Part shown: positions 50,483 to 59,370 of the stretch, piece by piece
How positions within the stretch are numbered: position 1 is the stretch's first letter
Layout of the letters: every line of letters begins with the position of its first letter
Assembly (NCBI GenBank): GCA_045612305.1
Contig: JAZKYU010000014.1
Span: 1-59,475, forward strand
Length of the DNA stretch: 59,475 bases
Direction: 5' to 3'
DNA from: HGM04593 sp045612305
Lineage (GTDB): Bacteria; Bacteroidota; Bacteroidia; Bacteroidales; Bacteroidaceae
Notes under the pieces: generated by a model
What the model saw: only the letters and a program-made list of their open reading frames with translations
The model's database searches: none
What the model was told of the DNA's origin: nothing
Made by a program: the position numbers and the translations under genes

Positions 50483-53308
50483 GTGGAAGAGGAAAGAGGT
50501 AAAATAGAAGTGTTTGGTGCACGTGTGCACAACTTGAAAAACATAGATGTGCAGATACCGCATAACTCGCTCACCGTTATCACGGGTTTGAGTGGTAGCG
50601 GTAAGTCGTCGCTAGCTTTCGATACAATTTTTGCCGAGGGACAGAGGCGTTATTTGGAGACTTTCTCTACTTATGCCCGTAACTTCTTAGGTGGTATGGA
50701 GCGTCCCGATGTTGATAAAATAACCGGCTTGAGCCCTGTGATATCGATAGAGCAGAAGACTACAAATAAAAACCCTCGTTCTACGGTGGGAACTACCACG
50801 GAGATATACGATTATATGCGTTTGTTGTTCTCGCGTGCTGCCGAGGCCTACTCTTATCTGTCGGGCGAGAAGATGGTGCGTTACTCCGAGGAGCAGATTT
50901 TGGAACTTTTGCTTGCAGAGTATGCCGGCAAGAAGGTGTATATTCTTGCACCGCTTGTCAAGGGGCGCAAGGGACACTACAAAGAGCTTTTCGAGCAGAT
51001 GATGCACAAGGGATACATTAACGTGAGGGTTGATGGTGAGCTGTGTGAGATGGTGCGCGGTATGATGCTCGAGAGGTATAAAAACCACGATATAGAGGTG
51101 GTTGTGGACAAACTACTTGTTGATGAGAAGGATACACAACGCTTGAAACAGAGCCTTACTGTGGCCTTGCATCAGGGTGACGGGCTTGTGATGGTTATGG
51201 AGATGCCGTCGGGCGAGGTGCGTTACTTTAGCAAGAGGTTGATGTGTCCGCACACAGGTCTCTCTTATAAAGAGCCCGATCCGCATAATTTTTCGTTTAA
51301 CTCGCCACAAGGGGCTTGCCCTAAATGTAAGGGTTTGGGTGTGGTTAGCTGTGTCGATGTGGACAAGGTTGTGCCCGACCGTTCTTTGTCGGTGTACGAT
51401 GGTGCACTTGCTCCTTTGGGCAAGTATCGTCGTTCCTCTATATTCCAACAAATTGAGGCTGTGTTACAGCGCTACGATGCCGATTTAAAAACCCCGGTTG
51501 AGGAGCTTCCCGACGAGGCTATAAATGAAATTCTCTATGGCTCGCCCGTGCCTTTAAAATCTATAGCGGGCTCCGATGCTTACAGCGATGGCTTCTTTAC
51601 CTATGATGGTCTTGTTAAGTATATTCAACTGCAGAAAGACTCGAGCACGTCGGCTAAGGAGTTGCGTTGGGCCGAACAGTTTTCGGCGATGCAGCCCTGC
51701 CCGGAATGTGGTGGCGCAAGGCTGAACAAGGAGGCTTTGCACTATAAACTTAATGGGAAGAATATTTATGAGCTTGCCTCTATGGATTTGTCGCTTTTGC
51801 AAGAGTGGCTGAAGGGGCTTCCCGCTCACCTCACCGAGAAACAACGCGCTATAGCGTCGGAGATTTTGAAGGAGATAGAGTCTCGCATAGGTTTTTTGCT
51901 CGATGTGGGGTTGGGTTATCTCTCGCTTAATCGCTCGTCGGCTTCTTTGTCGGGTGGCGAGGGGCAGCGCATAAGGCTTGCTACACAGGTGGGGTCGCAG
52001 CTTGTAAATGTTTTTTATATACTCGACGAGCCGAGCATAGGTTTGCACTCGCGCGATAACGACAGGCTTATAAACTCGTTAAAATCTTTGCGCGATGGCG
52101 GTAACACGGTTATTGTGGTGGAACACGACCGCGATATTATGCTTGCGGCCGATTATGTGATAGATATGGGCCCGAAGGCGGGGCGCAAGGGCGGCGAGGT
52201 TGTGTTTGCCGGCACACCCGACGAGATGATGAAGAGTGACACGATGACAGCTCGTTTTCTCGATGGGCGTGAGGCTATAGCTGTGCCCGAGAAGCGTAGA
52301 GAGGGCAACGGTTGCAGTATAAAAATTTTCGGAGCCTGCGGTAACAACCTCAAGAATGTCGATGTGGAGTTCCCGCTTGGAAAACTTATTTGTGTTACAG
52401 GTGTGTCGGGTGGAGGAAAGTCTACTCTTGTGAATGATACTCTGCAGCCGATACTTGCAAAACACTTTTACAGGGCGTTGCGTGAGCCGTTGCCTTATGC
52501 AAGGGTAGAGGGTGTTGAGAATATAGATAAGGTGGTGGCGGTGGACCAGTCGCCCTTGGGGCGCACGCCGCGTTCAAACCCAGCAACTTACACGGGTGTA
52601 TTTTCCGATATACGCAACTTGTTTGTGGAGTTACCCGAGGCTAAGATACGCGGTTACAAAGCTGGCCGCTTCTCGTTCAATGTGTCGGGTGGTCGCTGCG
52701 ATGTGTGTGGCGGTAACGGCTACAAAACTCTGGAGATGAACTTCTTGCCCGATGTTATGGTGCCTTGTGAGGCTTGCCATGGAAAGAGATATAACCGAGA
52801 AACGCTCGAGGTGCGATACAAGGGAAAATCCATAGCTGATGTTCTTGATATGACCATAAATATGGCTGTGGAGTTTTTTGAGAATGTGCCCACTATACTA
52901 AACAAGATAAAGGTGTTGCAGGATGTGGGGCTTGGGTATATTAAACTTGGACAACCGTCGACAACGCTTTCGGGTGGTGAGAGCCAGCGTGTGAAGCTTG
53001 CTACCGAGCTGTCGAAACGCGATACGGGTAAAACCCTTTACCTGCTCGACGAGCCAACTACCGGCCTGCATTTTGAGGATATAAGAGTGCTTATGGGGGT
53101 GGTGAATCGCTTGGTGGACAAGGGTAACACGGTGGTTGTTATTGAGCATAACTTGGATGTTATAAAGATGGCCGACTATATAATAGATATGGGACCGGAA
53201 GGTGGCCGTGAGGGTGGTGTTGTAGTAGCTACAGGCACGCCCGAGGAGGTTGCCGGCTGTGGTGTGGGGCACACTGCACCTTATCTTGCCAAGGAACTTG
53301 TGCGATAG
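50483..53308 (+). CDS. uvrA: Excinuclease ABC subunit A
   Basis: UvrA (941 residues) finds bulky DNA lesions and loads UvrB in nucleotide excision repair. Two ABC ATPase modules are seen: Walker A GLSGSGKSSLAFDT (about 34) with ASLSGGEGQRIRLA, and GVSGGGKSTLVNDT (about 640) with TTLSGGESQRVKLA. Zinc sites: CPECGGARL in the middle and CDVCGGNGYKTLEMNFLPD followed by CEACHG near the C-terminal half. The first zinc finger has CPHTG in place of CPxCG. The start is a GTG at 50483, 14 bases after the CHU_C gene, with which it probably shares a transcript. Confidence 0.97.
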   Translation: MEEERGKIEVFGARVHNLKNIDVQIPHNSLTVITGLSGSGKSSLAFDTIFAEGQRRYLETFSTYARNFLGGMERPDVDKITGLSPVISIEQKTTNKNPRSTVGTTTEIYDYMRLLFSRAAEAYSYLSGEKMVRYSEEQILELLLAEYAGKKVYILAPLVKGRKGHYKELFEQMMHKGYINVRVDGELCEMVRGMMLERYKNHDIEVVVDKLLVDEKDTQRLKQSLTVALHQGDGLVMVMEMPSGEVRYFSKRLMCPHTGLSYKEPDPHNFSFNSPQGACPKCKGLGVVSCVDVDKVVPDRSLSVYDGALAPLGKYRRSSIFQQIEAVLQRYDADLKTPVEELPDEAINEILYGSPVPLKSIAGSDAYSDGFFTYDGLVKYIQLQKDSSTSAKELRWAEQFSAMQPCPECGGARLNKEALHYKLNGKNIYELASMDLSLLQEWLKGLPAHLTEKQRAIASEILKEIESRIGFLLDVGLGYLSLNRSSASLSGGEGQRIRLATQVGSQLVNVFYILDEPSIGLHSRDNDRLINSLKSLRDGGNTVIVVEHDRDIMLAADYVIDMGPKAGRKGGEVVFAGTPDEMMKSDTMTARFLDGREAIAVPEKRREGNGCSIKIFGACGNNLKNVDVEFPLGKLICVTGVSGGGKSTLVNDTLQPILAKHFYRALREPLPYARVEGVENIDKVVAVDQSPLGRTPRSNPATYTGVFSDIRNLFVELPEAKIRGYKAGRFSFNVSGGRCDVCGGNGYKTLEMNFLPDVMVPCEACHGKRYNRETLEVRYKGKSIADVLDMTINMAVEFFENVPTILNKIKVLQDVGLGYIKLGQPSTTLSGGESQRVKLATELSKRDTGKTLYLLDEPTTGLHFEDIRVLMGVVNRLVDKGNTVVVIEHNLDVIKMADYIIDMGPEGGREGGVVVATGTPEEVAGCGVGHTAPYLAKELVR

Positions 53309-53715
53309 TTTGCCGTTTTTTTATTTTTTTAACAATTAGAGGTGTGAGAATTTATAGAGAAAAAGCTCTATAGTGTGTAATTACCTTTCGTATTTACTCT
53401 TTTGGTCATTGCAGGTGTAACAGATGGGTATTGCATTTGACAGCCAGGTGCCGTGTTTTAATATGTTGCTTTTGTGTGCACGGCCTTTTATTGGCAGGCG
53501 AAGTTGTTGATGGAACTTTCTACTTTTCTCCTAATCTACAGCTTGCTGTGCGGTGGCGCGGCAGTCGTTTGCGGGGTGTTAAAATGCGCAAATCCCATAA
53601 AGTTTCACTGCAATGACCTATTTTTACGCCTATTTTAACAACATTTTAGTGGTTGAAGTTGTATTTGTAGATAAAAGATATTATTTTCGCAAATTGAAAT
53701 TGTACTGAAAGCACA
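53309..53715 (+). other. 407-base gap with several hairpins before rpoD
   Basis: No coding frame is convincing. Hairpins are visible at 53353-53372 (TATAGAG/CTCTATA), 53443-53495 (GCCA..GCCGTG / CACGGC..TGGC) and 53561-53611 (GCAGT..TTTGCG / CGCAAA..ACTGC). A near-promoter TACCTTTC is at 53382. It could encode an unlisted small RNA or a structured leader; nothing decides between these. Confidence 0.4.
53658..53689 (+). promoter_or_regulatory. Promoter of rpoD
   Basis: GTTG, 20 bases, TATTTTCG. Each box has one mismatch to consensus. It lies 27 bases before the ATG at 53716. Confidence 0.55.
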
Positions 53716-54576
53716 ATGAGACAATTAAAAATTACAAAAAGTATCACAAACCGCGAAAGTGCTTCGCTTGATAAGTATTTGCAGGAAATTGGCCGTGAGG
53801 ATCTCATTACCGTAGAGGAAGAGGTAGAGTTGGCCCAGCGAATAAGAAAGGGCGACCGTAGAGCACTTGAAAAACTAACCAGAGCCAATCTGCGTTTCGT
53901 AGTTTCTGTAGCAAAGCAGTATCAAAACCAAGGTCTCAGCCTCCCCGACCTTATCAACGAGGGTAACTTGGGACTTATTAAAGCTGCCGAGAAGTTTGAC
54001 GAGACTAGAGGTTTTAAGTTCATTAGTTACGCTGTGTGGTGGATTAGACAATCGATTCTTCAAGCTCTTGCCGAGCAGTCGAGAATTGTGCGCTTGCCGT
54101 TGAACCAGGTTGGTTCTTTGAACAAGATAAGCAAGGCTTTCTCAAAATTTGAACAGGAGAATGAGCGTCGCCCATCGGCCGAGGAACTTGCCGAGCAGTT
54201 GGATTTGCCTGTGGACAAGGTTGTAGATTCGTTAAAAGTATCGGGCCGTCACATTTCGGTGGATGCTCCGTTTGTTGACGGAGAGGATAACAGTTTACTC
54301 GATGTACTTGTAAACGACGACTCTCCTATGGCCGATAACTTGTTGGTTAGTGAGTCGCTGTCGCGTGAGATTGACCGTGCGCTATCGACTCTCTCGGATA
54401 GAGAGAAGGAAATTATCCAGATGTTCTTCGGTATAGGTATGCAGGAGATGACCTTGGAGGAGATTGGTGACCGTTTTGGTCTTACACGTGAGCGTGTGCG
54501 ACAGATTAAGGAAAAAGCAATTCGCCGTTTGAAACAAAATCAACGTAGTAGATTGTTGAGATCCTACTTGGGATAA
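53716..54576 (+). CDS. rpoD: Primary RNA polymerase sigma factor (short RpoD/SigA type)
   Basis: A 286-residue sigma-70 group 1 factor of the Bacteroidetes type, which lacks region 1.1. Region 1.2 starts ESASLDKYLQEIGREDLIT. Region 2 has ANLRFVVSVAKQYQNQGLSL and DLINEGNLGLIKAAEKFDE; region 2.4 is FKFISYAVWWIRQSILQAL. Region 4.2 has LEEIGDRFGLTRERVRQIKE near residue 250. This factor directs RNA polymerase to the TTTG/TAnnTTTG promoters found throughout the window. It has its own promoter and terminator. Confidence 0.97.
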   Translation: MRQLKITKSITNRESASLDKYLQEIGREDLITVEEEVELAQRIRKGDRRALEKLTRANLRFVVSVAKQYQNQGLSLPDLINEGNLGLIKAAEKFDETRGFKFISYAVWWIRQSILQALAEQSRIVRLPLNQVGSLNKISKAFSKFEQENERRPSAEELAEQLDLPVDKVVDSLKVSGRHISVDAPFVDGEDNSLLDVLVNDDSPMADNLLVSESLSREIDRALSTLSDREKEIIQMFFGIGMQEMTLEEIGDRFGLTRERVRQIKEKAIRRLKQNQRSRLLRSYLG

Positions 54577-54594
54577 TCAATGATTTTATTTATT

Positions 54595-54626
54595 GCGGGC
54601 TGCATGTTTAATGCGGCTCGCTTTTT
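54595..54626 (+). terminator. Terminator of rpoD
   Basis: GCGGGCTGCAT and ATGCGGCTCGC pair over 11 bp (two G-T pairs) around GTTTA, followed by TTTTTT. Confidence 0.85.
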
Positions 54627-54653
54627 TATTCTTTGTTAAAAAAGTGAATTAAG

Positions 54654-54685
54654 TTTCTTGCTTGACGATAATTTTAGTACTTTTG
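54654..54685 (+). promoter_or_regulatory. Promoter of the small exported protein / C11 protease pair
   Basis: TTTC, 20 bases, TACTTTTG. The -7 box is perfect; the -33 box has one mismatch. It lies 36 bases before ATG at 54721. Confidence 0.7.
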
Positions 54686-54720
54686 CAAAAGTTGGTATTG
54701 TTTAAAAATATTATTTGACG

Positions 54721-55107
54721 ATGAAAAAATTATATATATGTATTGTGGCGTTGTTGCTTGTGCCTGCAGTTTTGTCGGCGCAAAAGGCAAAGGATGTGGT
54801 GTATCTCCTTGGCGTTTCCTTTAGCTATAGCGACTCTATAGCTTACTTTACAGAGATACAGCCGCTAGAGGGTGTGAAGTTGCAGAAGAGGTCGAAAATT
54901 CTCCCCGACAGACAGCACTATGCATATGAACTTAAGGATTATATGAACTTCCAGGAGGGAAAGCCTGGGAGAATTTCTATGATATATTTTTCTAAGAAAC
55001 GTTCGAAACTCGAAAAAGTAGAGGCGAAGGTGAAGAAACGCTTGTTGCACAAGGAGAACAAGACGGTTCTTTATTTGGGAGATAAATTTAAGTTCACTCG
55101 TCCGTAA
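54721..55107 (+). CDS. Small exported protein of unknown function
   Basis: A 128-residue protein with a signal peptide (about 1-20, ending VLSAQ). I do not recognise the mature domain. It is basic, with a beta-rich N-terminal half (DVVYLLGVSFSYSDSIAYFT), then KILPDRQHYAYELKDYM and a Lys-rich helix (KKRSKLEKVEAKVKKRLL). I chose ATG at 54721 (MKKLYICIV) over the codon 6 bases earlier. It is 9 bases before the clostripain-family protease gene and shares its promoter, so it may be a partner, substrate or inhibitor; that is inference. Confidence 0.75.
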   Translation: MKKLYICIVALLLVPAVLSAQKAKDVVYLLGVSFSYSDSIAYFTEIQPLEGVKLQKRSKILPDRQHYAYELKDYMNFQEGKPGRISMIYFSKKRSKLEKVEAKVKKRLLHKENKTVLYLGDKFKFTRP

Positions 55108-55116
55108 AAAGAATAG

Positions 55117-56361
55117 ATGAGTAGGGTTGGTGCTTTTTTCCTCTTCTTGTTGATGTTGGCGCTGGCATCGTGTGGCGACTCTCCGGGTTCTTCTTTGCCC
55201 GACGAGCCGCCTTTTGTCTGTGATCCCCCTATAGCTTTGGGCGATTCGGCTCGCCGTTCTTGTTTGGTTTATATTGCTGCCGATAACAATTTGAGCGACG
55301 CTTATATTACTGCCGATGGCGAATTGAGCAGTTTTCTTCAGGATGATTTAAAAGAGATGCTGGCGGGTGCCGAGGGCGTGCCGGCCGACTGCTATATGCT
55401 GGCTTATGTTGATGATATGAACTCACCGCGCATCTTGCGCTTCTTTAGAACGGAGATGGGTGTCTGCGACTATGAGACGATACACAACTTTGGGCGCGAG
55501 ATGGCTTCGTGCGACACTACGGATATGCGTGAGGTGCTAGAGTGGGTGCAGCTTAATTGTCCGGCAAAGAAGATGGACCTTGTTATGTGGTCTCACGCTA
55601 CGGGGTGGCTCTATGGCGAAGGGCGTTATCCCCAAACACGTTCTTTTGGCGACGATACTGCGCCTGGTAGCTCCCCTGTTAAGTTTATGCTTGTGGAGGA
55701 ACTTGCTCGCTTGTTGCAGACTATAACTCTAAAGCCTGAGAGGCTCTTTTTTGATGCTTGTTTTATGCAGGGTGTTGAGTGTGCTTATGCTTTGCGCAAT
55801 AGCGCCGACTGGATTATCGCTTCACCCGCCGAGATACCGGCTTTAGGTGCGCCTTACAACGCAGTTGTGCCTTTGCTCTTCGATGCGACGGCAAGCTTGC
55901 AGGATATAATTGATGTGTATAAGGCCGATTATGATGATAAAGGAACGGGGGTAGTGCTGTCGGTTGTGCGTTGCGACAAAATGGAGGAGTTTGCTGCTGC
56001 TACAGCCGATGTCGTTAGCCGCTTCTTCCCTCCCGAGGCTGGCCGTAGCTATGATGCTCTTTTTGCCTATTTGGGAGATTATTCTCAAAAATATCCCTAT
56101 TATTACGATATAAACTCGGTGATGCTTAAATATCTCCCTAGCTCGGAGTATTATAAGTGGAAGGCTATGCTCGATGAGGCTGTGCCTTACGCTTGCGCGA
56201 GCGATAGATGGTGGTCCGACTTTATTAAGAGAAATATTTATCTCTCTCCCGACTGGTGTGGGCTTTCTATGTATCTGCCCAAGATGGGTAAGGCTTTGAA
56301 CGAGGATTTTGTTTTTTGTGAGTGGTACAAGGCTGCCGGCTGGGCCGAGGCAGGGTGGTAG
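55117..56361 (+). CDS. Clostripain-family (C11) cysteine peptidase, lipoprotein
   Basis: A 414-residue C11 peptidase. The N-terminal lipoprotein signal ends at Cys19 (LALASCGD). The fold begins at VYIAADNNLSDAYI. The catalytic His160 is in MWSHATGW and the catalytic Cys215 in FFDACFMQGVECAYALR, followed by IIASPAEIPALGAPYN. C11 enzymes cleave after Arg or Lys and are often self-processed. The usual His-Gly after the catalytic His is His-Ala here, which is a small deviation. It is coupled to the small exported protein upstream and ends at a strong terminator. Confidence 0.92.
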   Translation: MSRVGAFFLFLLMLALASCGDSPGSSLPDEPPFVCDPPIALGDSARRSCLVYIAADNNLSDAYITADGELSSFLQDDLKEMLAGAEGVPADCYMLAYVDDMNSPRILRFFRTEMGVCDYETIHNFGREMASCDTTDMREVLEWVQLNCPAKKMDLVMWSHATGWLYGEGRYPQTRSFGDDTAPGSSPVKFMLVEELARLLQTITLKPERLFFDACFMQGVECAYALRNSADWIIASPAEIPALGAPYNAVVPLLFDATASLQDIIDVYKADYDDKGTGVVLSVVRCDKMEEFAAATADVVSRFFPPEAGRSYDALFAYLGDYSQKYPYYYDINSVMLKYLPSSEYYKWKAMLDEAVPYACASDRWWSDFIKRNIYLSPDWCGLSMYLPKMGKALNEDFVFCEWYKAAGWAEAGW

Positions 56362-56381
56362 TCTTTTTCTGCTTGTGTGAT

Positions 56382-56430
56382 AAACACATCATCGCCGAAG
56401 GAAACTTCGGCGATGATGTGTTTTTTTAAA
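56382..56430. terminator. Strong bidirectional terminator between convergent genes
   Basis: A 19-bp perfect stem (AAACACATCATCGCCGAAG and complement) with a GAAA tetraloop and T7. It ends the protease transcript and the opposing DUF5686 gene. Confidence 0.95.
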
Positions 56431-56434
56431 GTGG

Positions 56435-59017
56435 TTAGAATTGTACGTGTAGCTCTATTCTTATGCCCTCCTTGTCTATACCTGGGAGGTCGCGGTAGGT
56501 GATGCGGCGTACATAGTCGATGCGCAGAACTCTGAATATGTTTTCTATACCGATACCTATCTCGACATATGGTTTTCCGGCGAGATAGTGATACTCGTCG
56601 TTCTCGTAGGGGAAACGGTATAGTGTGCCGGTGTTGTTGGGGTTGGGGCGGTTGCGTTCGCTCAGTCGGCCGTACATACCTTTGCACGATATAACTTCGC
56701 GCCAGTTAAGTTTTCTTATCAAGGGTATTCTGTTTAGTATGAGACCGTTCATATAGTAGGTGAGGTCCCACGATGCATACTCGTCGTTGAAAAACTCCAT
56801 CGCGTTCATAAGGTTGTACGACTCTTCCTGCAAGGTGTAGGAGAGGTTGGCGTTGGGCATTATGAGTAGCGGAAAGGGTACTTTGTTCCATACTTTTCCG
56901 GCTTTTATTATGCAGTCGGTGTAGCCGAAGGCCGAAAACCAGAAGCGTTTCTCGAAGCTAAACTCTGTGTGTTGGTAGTTGTAGTCGCTGCCTAGTACAT
57001 CTTTTATGCCTGCTGTGTGTGTGAGGGTGAAGACGGGGTGCTCGGGTTGCACTCTGTAACGGTTCCACTTCGTTTGGGCAAACTTCTCTTTTGGGGCCCA
57101 GCGTAGTTTTATCTCGGCTTCGCTCTGAGTGAGCTCTTTAGTATAGCTTATGTTTGTGACACCGTCGATGGTGGTTGCCTGCTCAAAGGGTACAAGATGT
57201 GTGCCTATGTTTTTGCGGTTGCGCAGGGTTAGCTGGTAGGAGAAGTGGTTGTAAAATTCTCTTGTGTAGGTGAACTCTGCGTTCTTTATGTAGCCTATCT
57301 TGTCGTCTTTCTTACGTTTTATGCTAAGGAATATGTTGTCCTTGTTTGTGTGTAGGTAATTTTGGCCATACTGGTAGACGTCGTTTTCGTAGCGCATCTT
57401 CACGGAGTGTATGGGAAACTCGTTGGCGTGCTCTTTCTTTTTCTTGAAGGAGTATTCGACCTCGCCCATGTATTTTAGTTTTTTGTCGTCGAGACCATAG
57501 GCCATATATCCTGTGGCGAATATCTGTGGGTGTAGGTAGGCCGAGGTCATAGCGCCGGTACGCAGGCGGTAGCCTTCGAGGGCGTTGTGGCTTATGGAGG
57601 TGTTTACGGGGCCGTAGAAGACGGGAGGCTCGTGTTCGCGCAATGGTATCCAGCCTGTAAAGAGGAAGATGAGGGCTTTTTCGCTCCAATAGTAGACGGG
57701 GTTGTTGCGCAGCTCTTTCATCATCTTGTCTACAGATTGTTCTTTATCGGTAACTTCGGCTATGCGGTTGTCGGCCCAGTATTCTTTGGTGCGGCGTGTG
57801 GAGAGGTCGTCTTCGTATACCTCGCCGGGGTGGTTGAGCACAATTTGGGCCATGCTGTCTTTTTCAAAGGAGTAGTTGCGGTATTCTACCTGGCGGTGGG
57901 CGTAGAAGCCGTTTACGCCGTCTACAACTTTAAATTCGGCAACAAGTGATTCGTTGTTTAGTATCCTGGTGCCGTCGGGGAGGCGGTCGAAGTGTTGTTT
58001 TATGTTCATATACTCTATGAAGTTCATGTTGATGTCGTGGGGTACGTTCATCTGCACGAGCTTTACAAAGTATGTGGAGTCGGTTGTTACATATATGTGC
58101 CCGGTGAAACCGAAGGACTCGGAGTTGAAGGGGGTGAAGGCTAGGTCGTAGCATCGTGTGTTTTCAATCTCCACGGTGTCCATTAAGTAGTATTTATAAA
58201 AGGTGCTGCCTAGTTTAGATAGGGGGCTTACAAATTTGTTGCCGAAGAGCGATACGTTGTCCTGGAAGATGTCGATGTCTCTGAAGGTTTCCTGGTAGAT
58301 GGCTTCGAGCGACTCGTCGGACACAACATCGTCTATACCGTTGCGCTTGCGGGCTTTTACATATTGACGTGCGCGTTTGGGGTCGTTGCTGTGGTAGTCG
58401 CTACCTATGAGTTCTCGCGCCGATATGTATAATATGGGCTTGCCCGACACGAGTGAGGTGTCGATGTATTGGTCGAGGAACGAGAATTTCTTGCCAAAGT
58501 GGCTCTCTTTTGCCGAGTTGAAGTTGTTGAGCGCTATGTTTAGTTTTTCGTGGCGGTCGCGGCTGTAAAAAGGCTTGTTGCTAGGCGAGTTGTCGTTGCG
58601 TTGCTCGGTTATCTTTTTTGCCAGTATCACGGCGGGGTTGTTCTTCTTTTTGTATTTTTCTCGCTTGGGTTTTATGGTTACGCCGGCAAGCTCGTAGTTC
58701 TCGGTGCTCATTCTTATGTTGAGCGGGAAGCGTGTCTTGCTGCTGAGGGGTATGCGCACCTCTTTATATCCTATGCTCGAAATAACAAGGGTGTCGCGTA
58801 GTGCGGGCGCGAAAAAAGAGAAGTATCCGTTGTTGTCGCTGCTGCATCCTATGGTGCTTTTCCTTATACGCACCGACGCATAGGGCAGGTCTTCGTTTGT
58901 GGCTTTGTCTTTTATCTTTCCGTAAATACGTATCTTTTCGCTTTCTTGAGCGAGGAGAGATAGTGGTGCTGCTATTGTGAGTAGCAATAATAATATGTGT
59001 ATGATGCGTCTGTTCAT
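56435..59017 (-). CDS. DUF5686-type outer-membrane protein with CarboxypepD_reg-like domain
   Basis: An 860-residue protein. After a signal peptide (about 1-23) comes a carboxypeptidase-regulatory-like beta-sandwich (IRIYGKIKDKATNEDLPYASV and SSDNNGYFSFFAPALRDTLVIS, about 28-105). The remaining 750 residues match the DUF5686 family, a predicted outer-membrane barrel common in Bacteroidetes. It lacks a TonB plug. The first domain resembles that of TonB receptors, which can mislead annotators. The function is unknown; it ends in aromatic-terminated strands (IRIELHVQF). It has its own promoter. Confidence 0.88.
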   Translation of the reverse strand: MNRRIIHILLLLLTIAAPLSLLAQESEKIRIYGKIKDKATNEDLPYASVRIRKSTIGCSSDNNGYFSFFAPALRDTLVISSIGYKEVRIPLSSKTRFPLNIRMSTENYELAGVTIKPKREKYKKKNNPAVILAKKITEQRNDNSPSNKPFYSRDRHEKLNIALNNFNSAKESHFGKKFSFLDQYIDTSLVSGKPILYISARELIGSDYHSNDPKRARQYVKARKRNGIDDVVSDESLEAIYQETFRDIDIFQDNVSLFGNKFVSPLSKLGSTFYKYYLMDTVEIENTRCYDLAFTPFNSESFGFTGHIYVTTDSTYFVKLVQMNVPHDINMNFIEYMNIKQHFDRLPDGTRILNNESLVAEFKVVDGVNGFYAHRQVEYRNYSFEKDSMAQIVLNHPGEVYEDDLSTRRTKEYWADNRIAEVTDKEQSVDKMMKELRNNPVYYWSEKALIFLFTGWIPLREHEPPVFYGPVNTSISHNALEGYRLRTGAMTSAYLHPQIFATGYMAYGLDDKKLKYMGEVEYSFKKKKEHANEFPIHSVKMRYENDVYQYGQNYLHTNKDNIFLSIKRKKDDKIGYIKNAEFTYTREFYNHFSYQLTLRNRKNIGTHLVPFEQATTIDGVTNISYTKELTQSEAEIKLRWAPKEKFAQTKWNRYRVQPEHPVFTLTHTAGIKDVLGSDYNYQHTEFSFEKRFWFSAFGYTDCIIKAGKVWNKVPFPLLIMPNANLSYTLQEESYNLMNAMEFFNDEYASWDLTYYMNGLILNRIPLIRKLNWREVISCKGMYGRLSERNRPNPNNTGTLYRFPYENDEYHYLAGKPYVEIGIGIENIFRVLRIDYVRRITYRDLPGIDKEGIRIELHVQF

Positions 59018-59050
59018 TTATCTTTTTATATATAAGGAGTAAATTGCCGG

Positions 59051-59058
59051 CAAAAGTA
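59051..59058 (-). promoter_or_regulatory. -7 element for the DUF5686 gene
   Basis: The minus strand has TACTTTTG, a perfect TAnnTTTG, 33 bases before ATG at 59017. The -33 box is unclear. Confidence 0.5.
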
Positions 59059-59211
59059 CTCAAAAAATATAACTTAAGAGCCTTTGCTATCTTTTTTTGT
59101 GTTAAAAAAGAGTTTTTGCGATAAAAAAATGTATTTTTTGTTGTAAAAGTATTGCATTGTAGATTTTTTTGATTTACTTTGCCAGTCCATCGCGCTTTTA
59201 AAAGGAAGTTT

Positions 59212-59242
59212 TTAGCCCCTTTTCAAAACTGCACTATTTTTG
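59212..59242 (+). promoter_or_regulatory. Upstream promoter of the probable rRNA operon
   Basis: TTAG, 19 bases, TATTTTTG at 59235. One mismatch in each -33 position pair; the -7 box is perfect. Confidence 0.5.
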
Positions 59243-59339
59243 CAAGTTTAGGCGTTAAAAAAGTTGTTTTTATAAGTTGCTGAAAATCAGTGATGATTGA
59301 AAAAACTGCAATTTTTTTCGAAAAAAAAGTTTCGAAAAG

Positions 59340-59370
59340 TTTTGTAGTTCAGAAAAAGTGCTTACCTTTG
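59340..59370 (+). promoter_or_regulatory. Downstream promoter of the probable rRNA operon
   Basis: TTTTG at 59340-59344, 18-19 bases, TACCTTTG at 59363-59370. An A-tract and two TTCGAA blocks (59318-59335) lie directly upstream, as in the tRNA promoter region. Confidence 0.7.

Noticed and set aside
53431..53616. 61-residue frame in the gap before rpoD
   Set aside because: Its composition is unlike window proteins and it overlaps strong hairpins; a non-coding role fits better.
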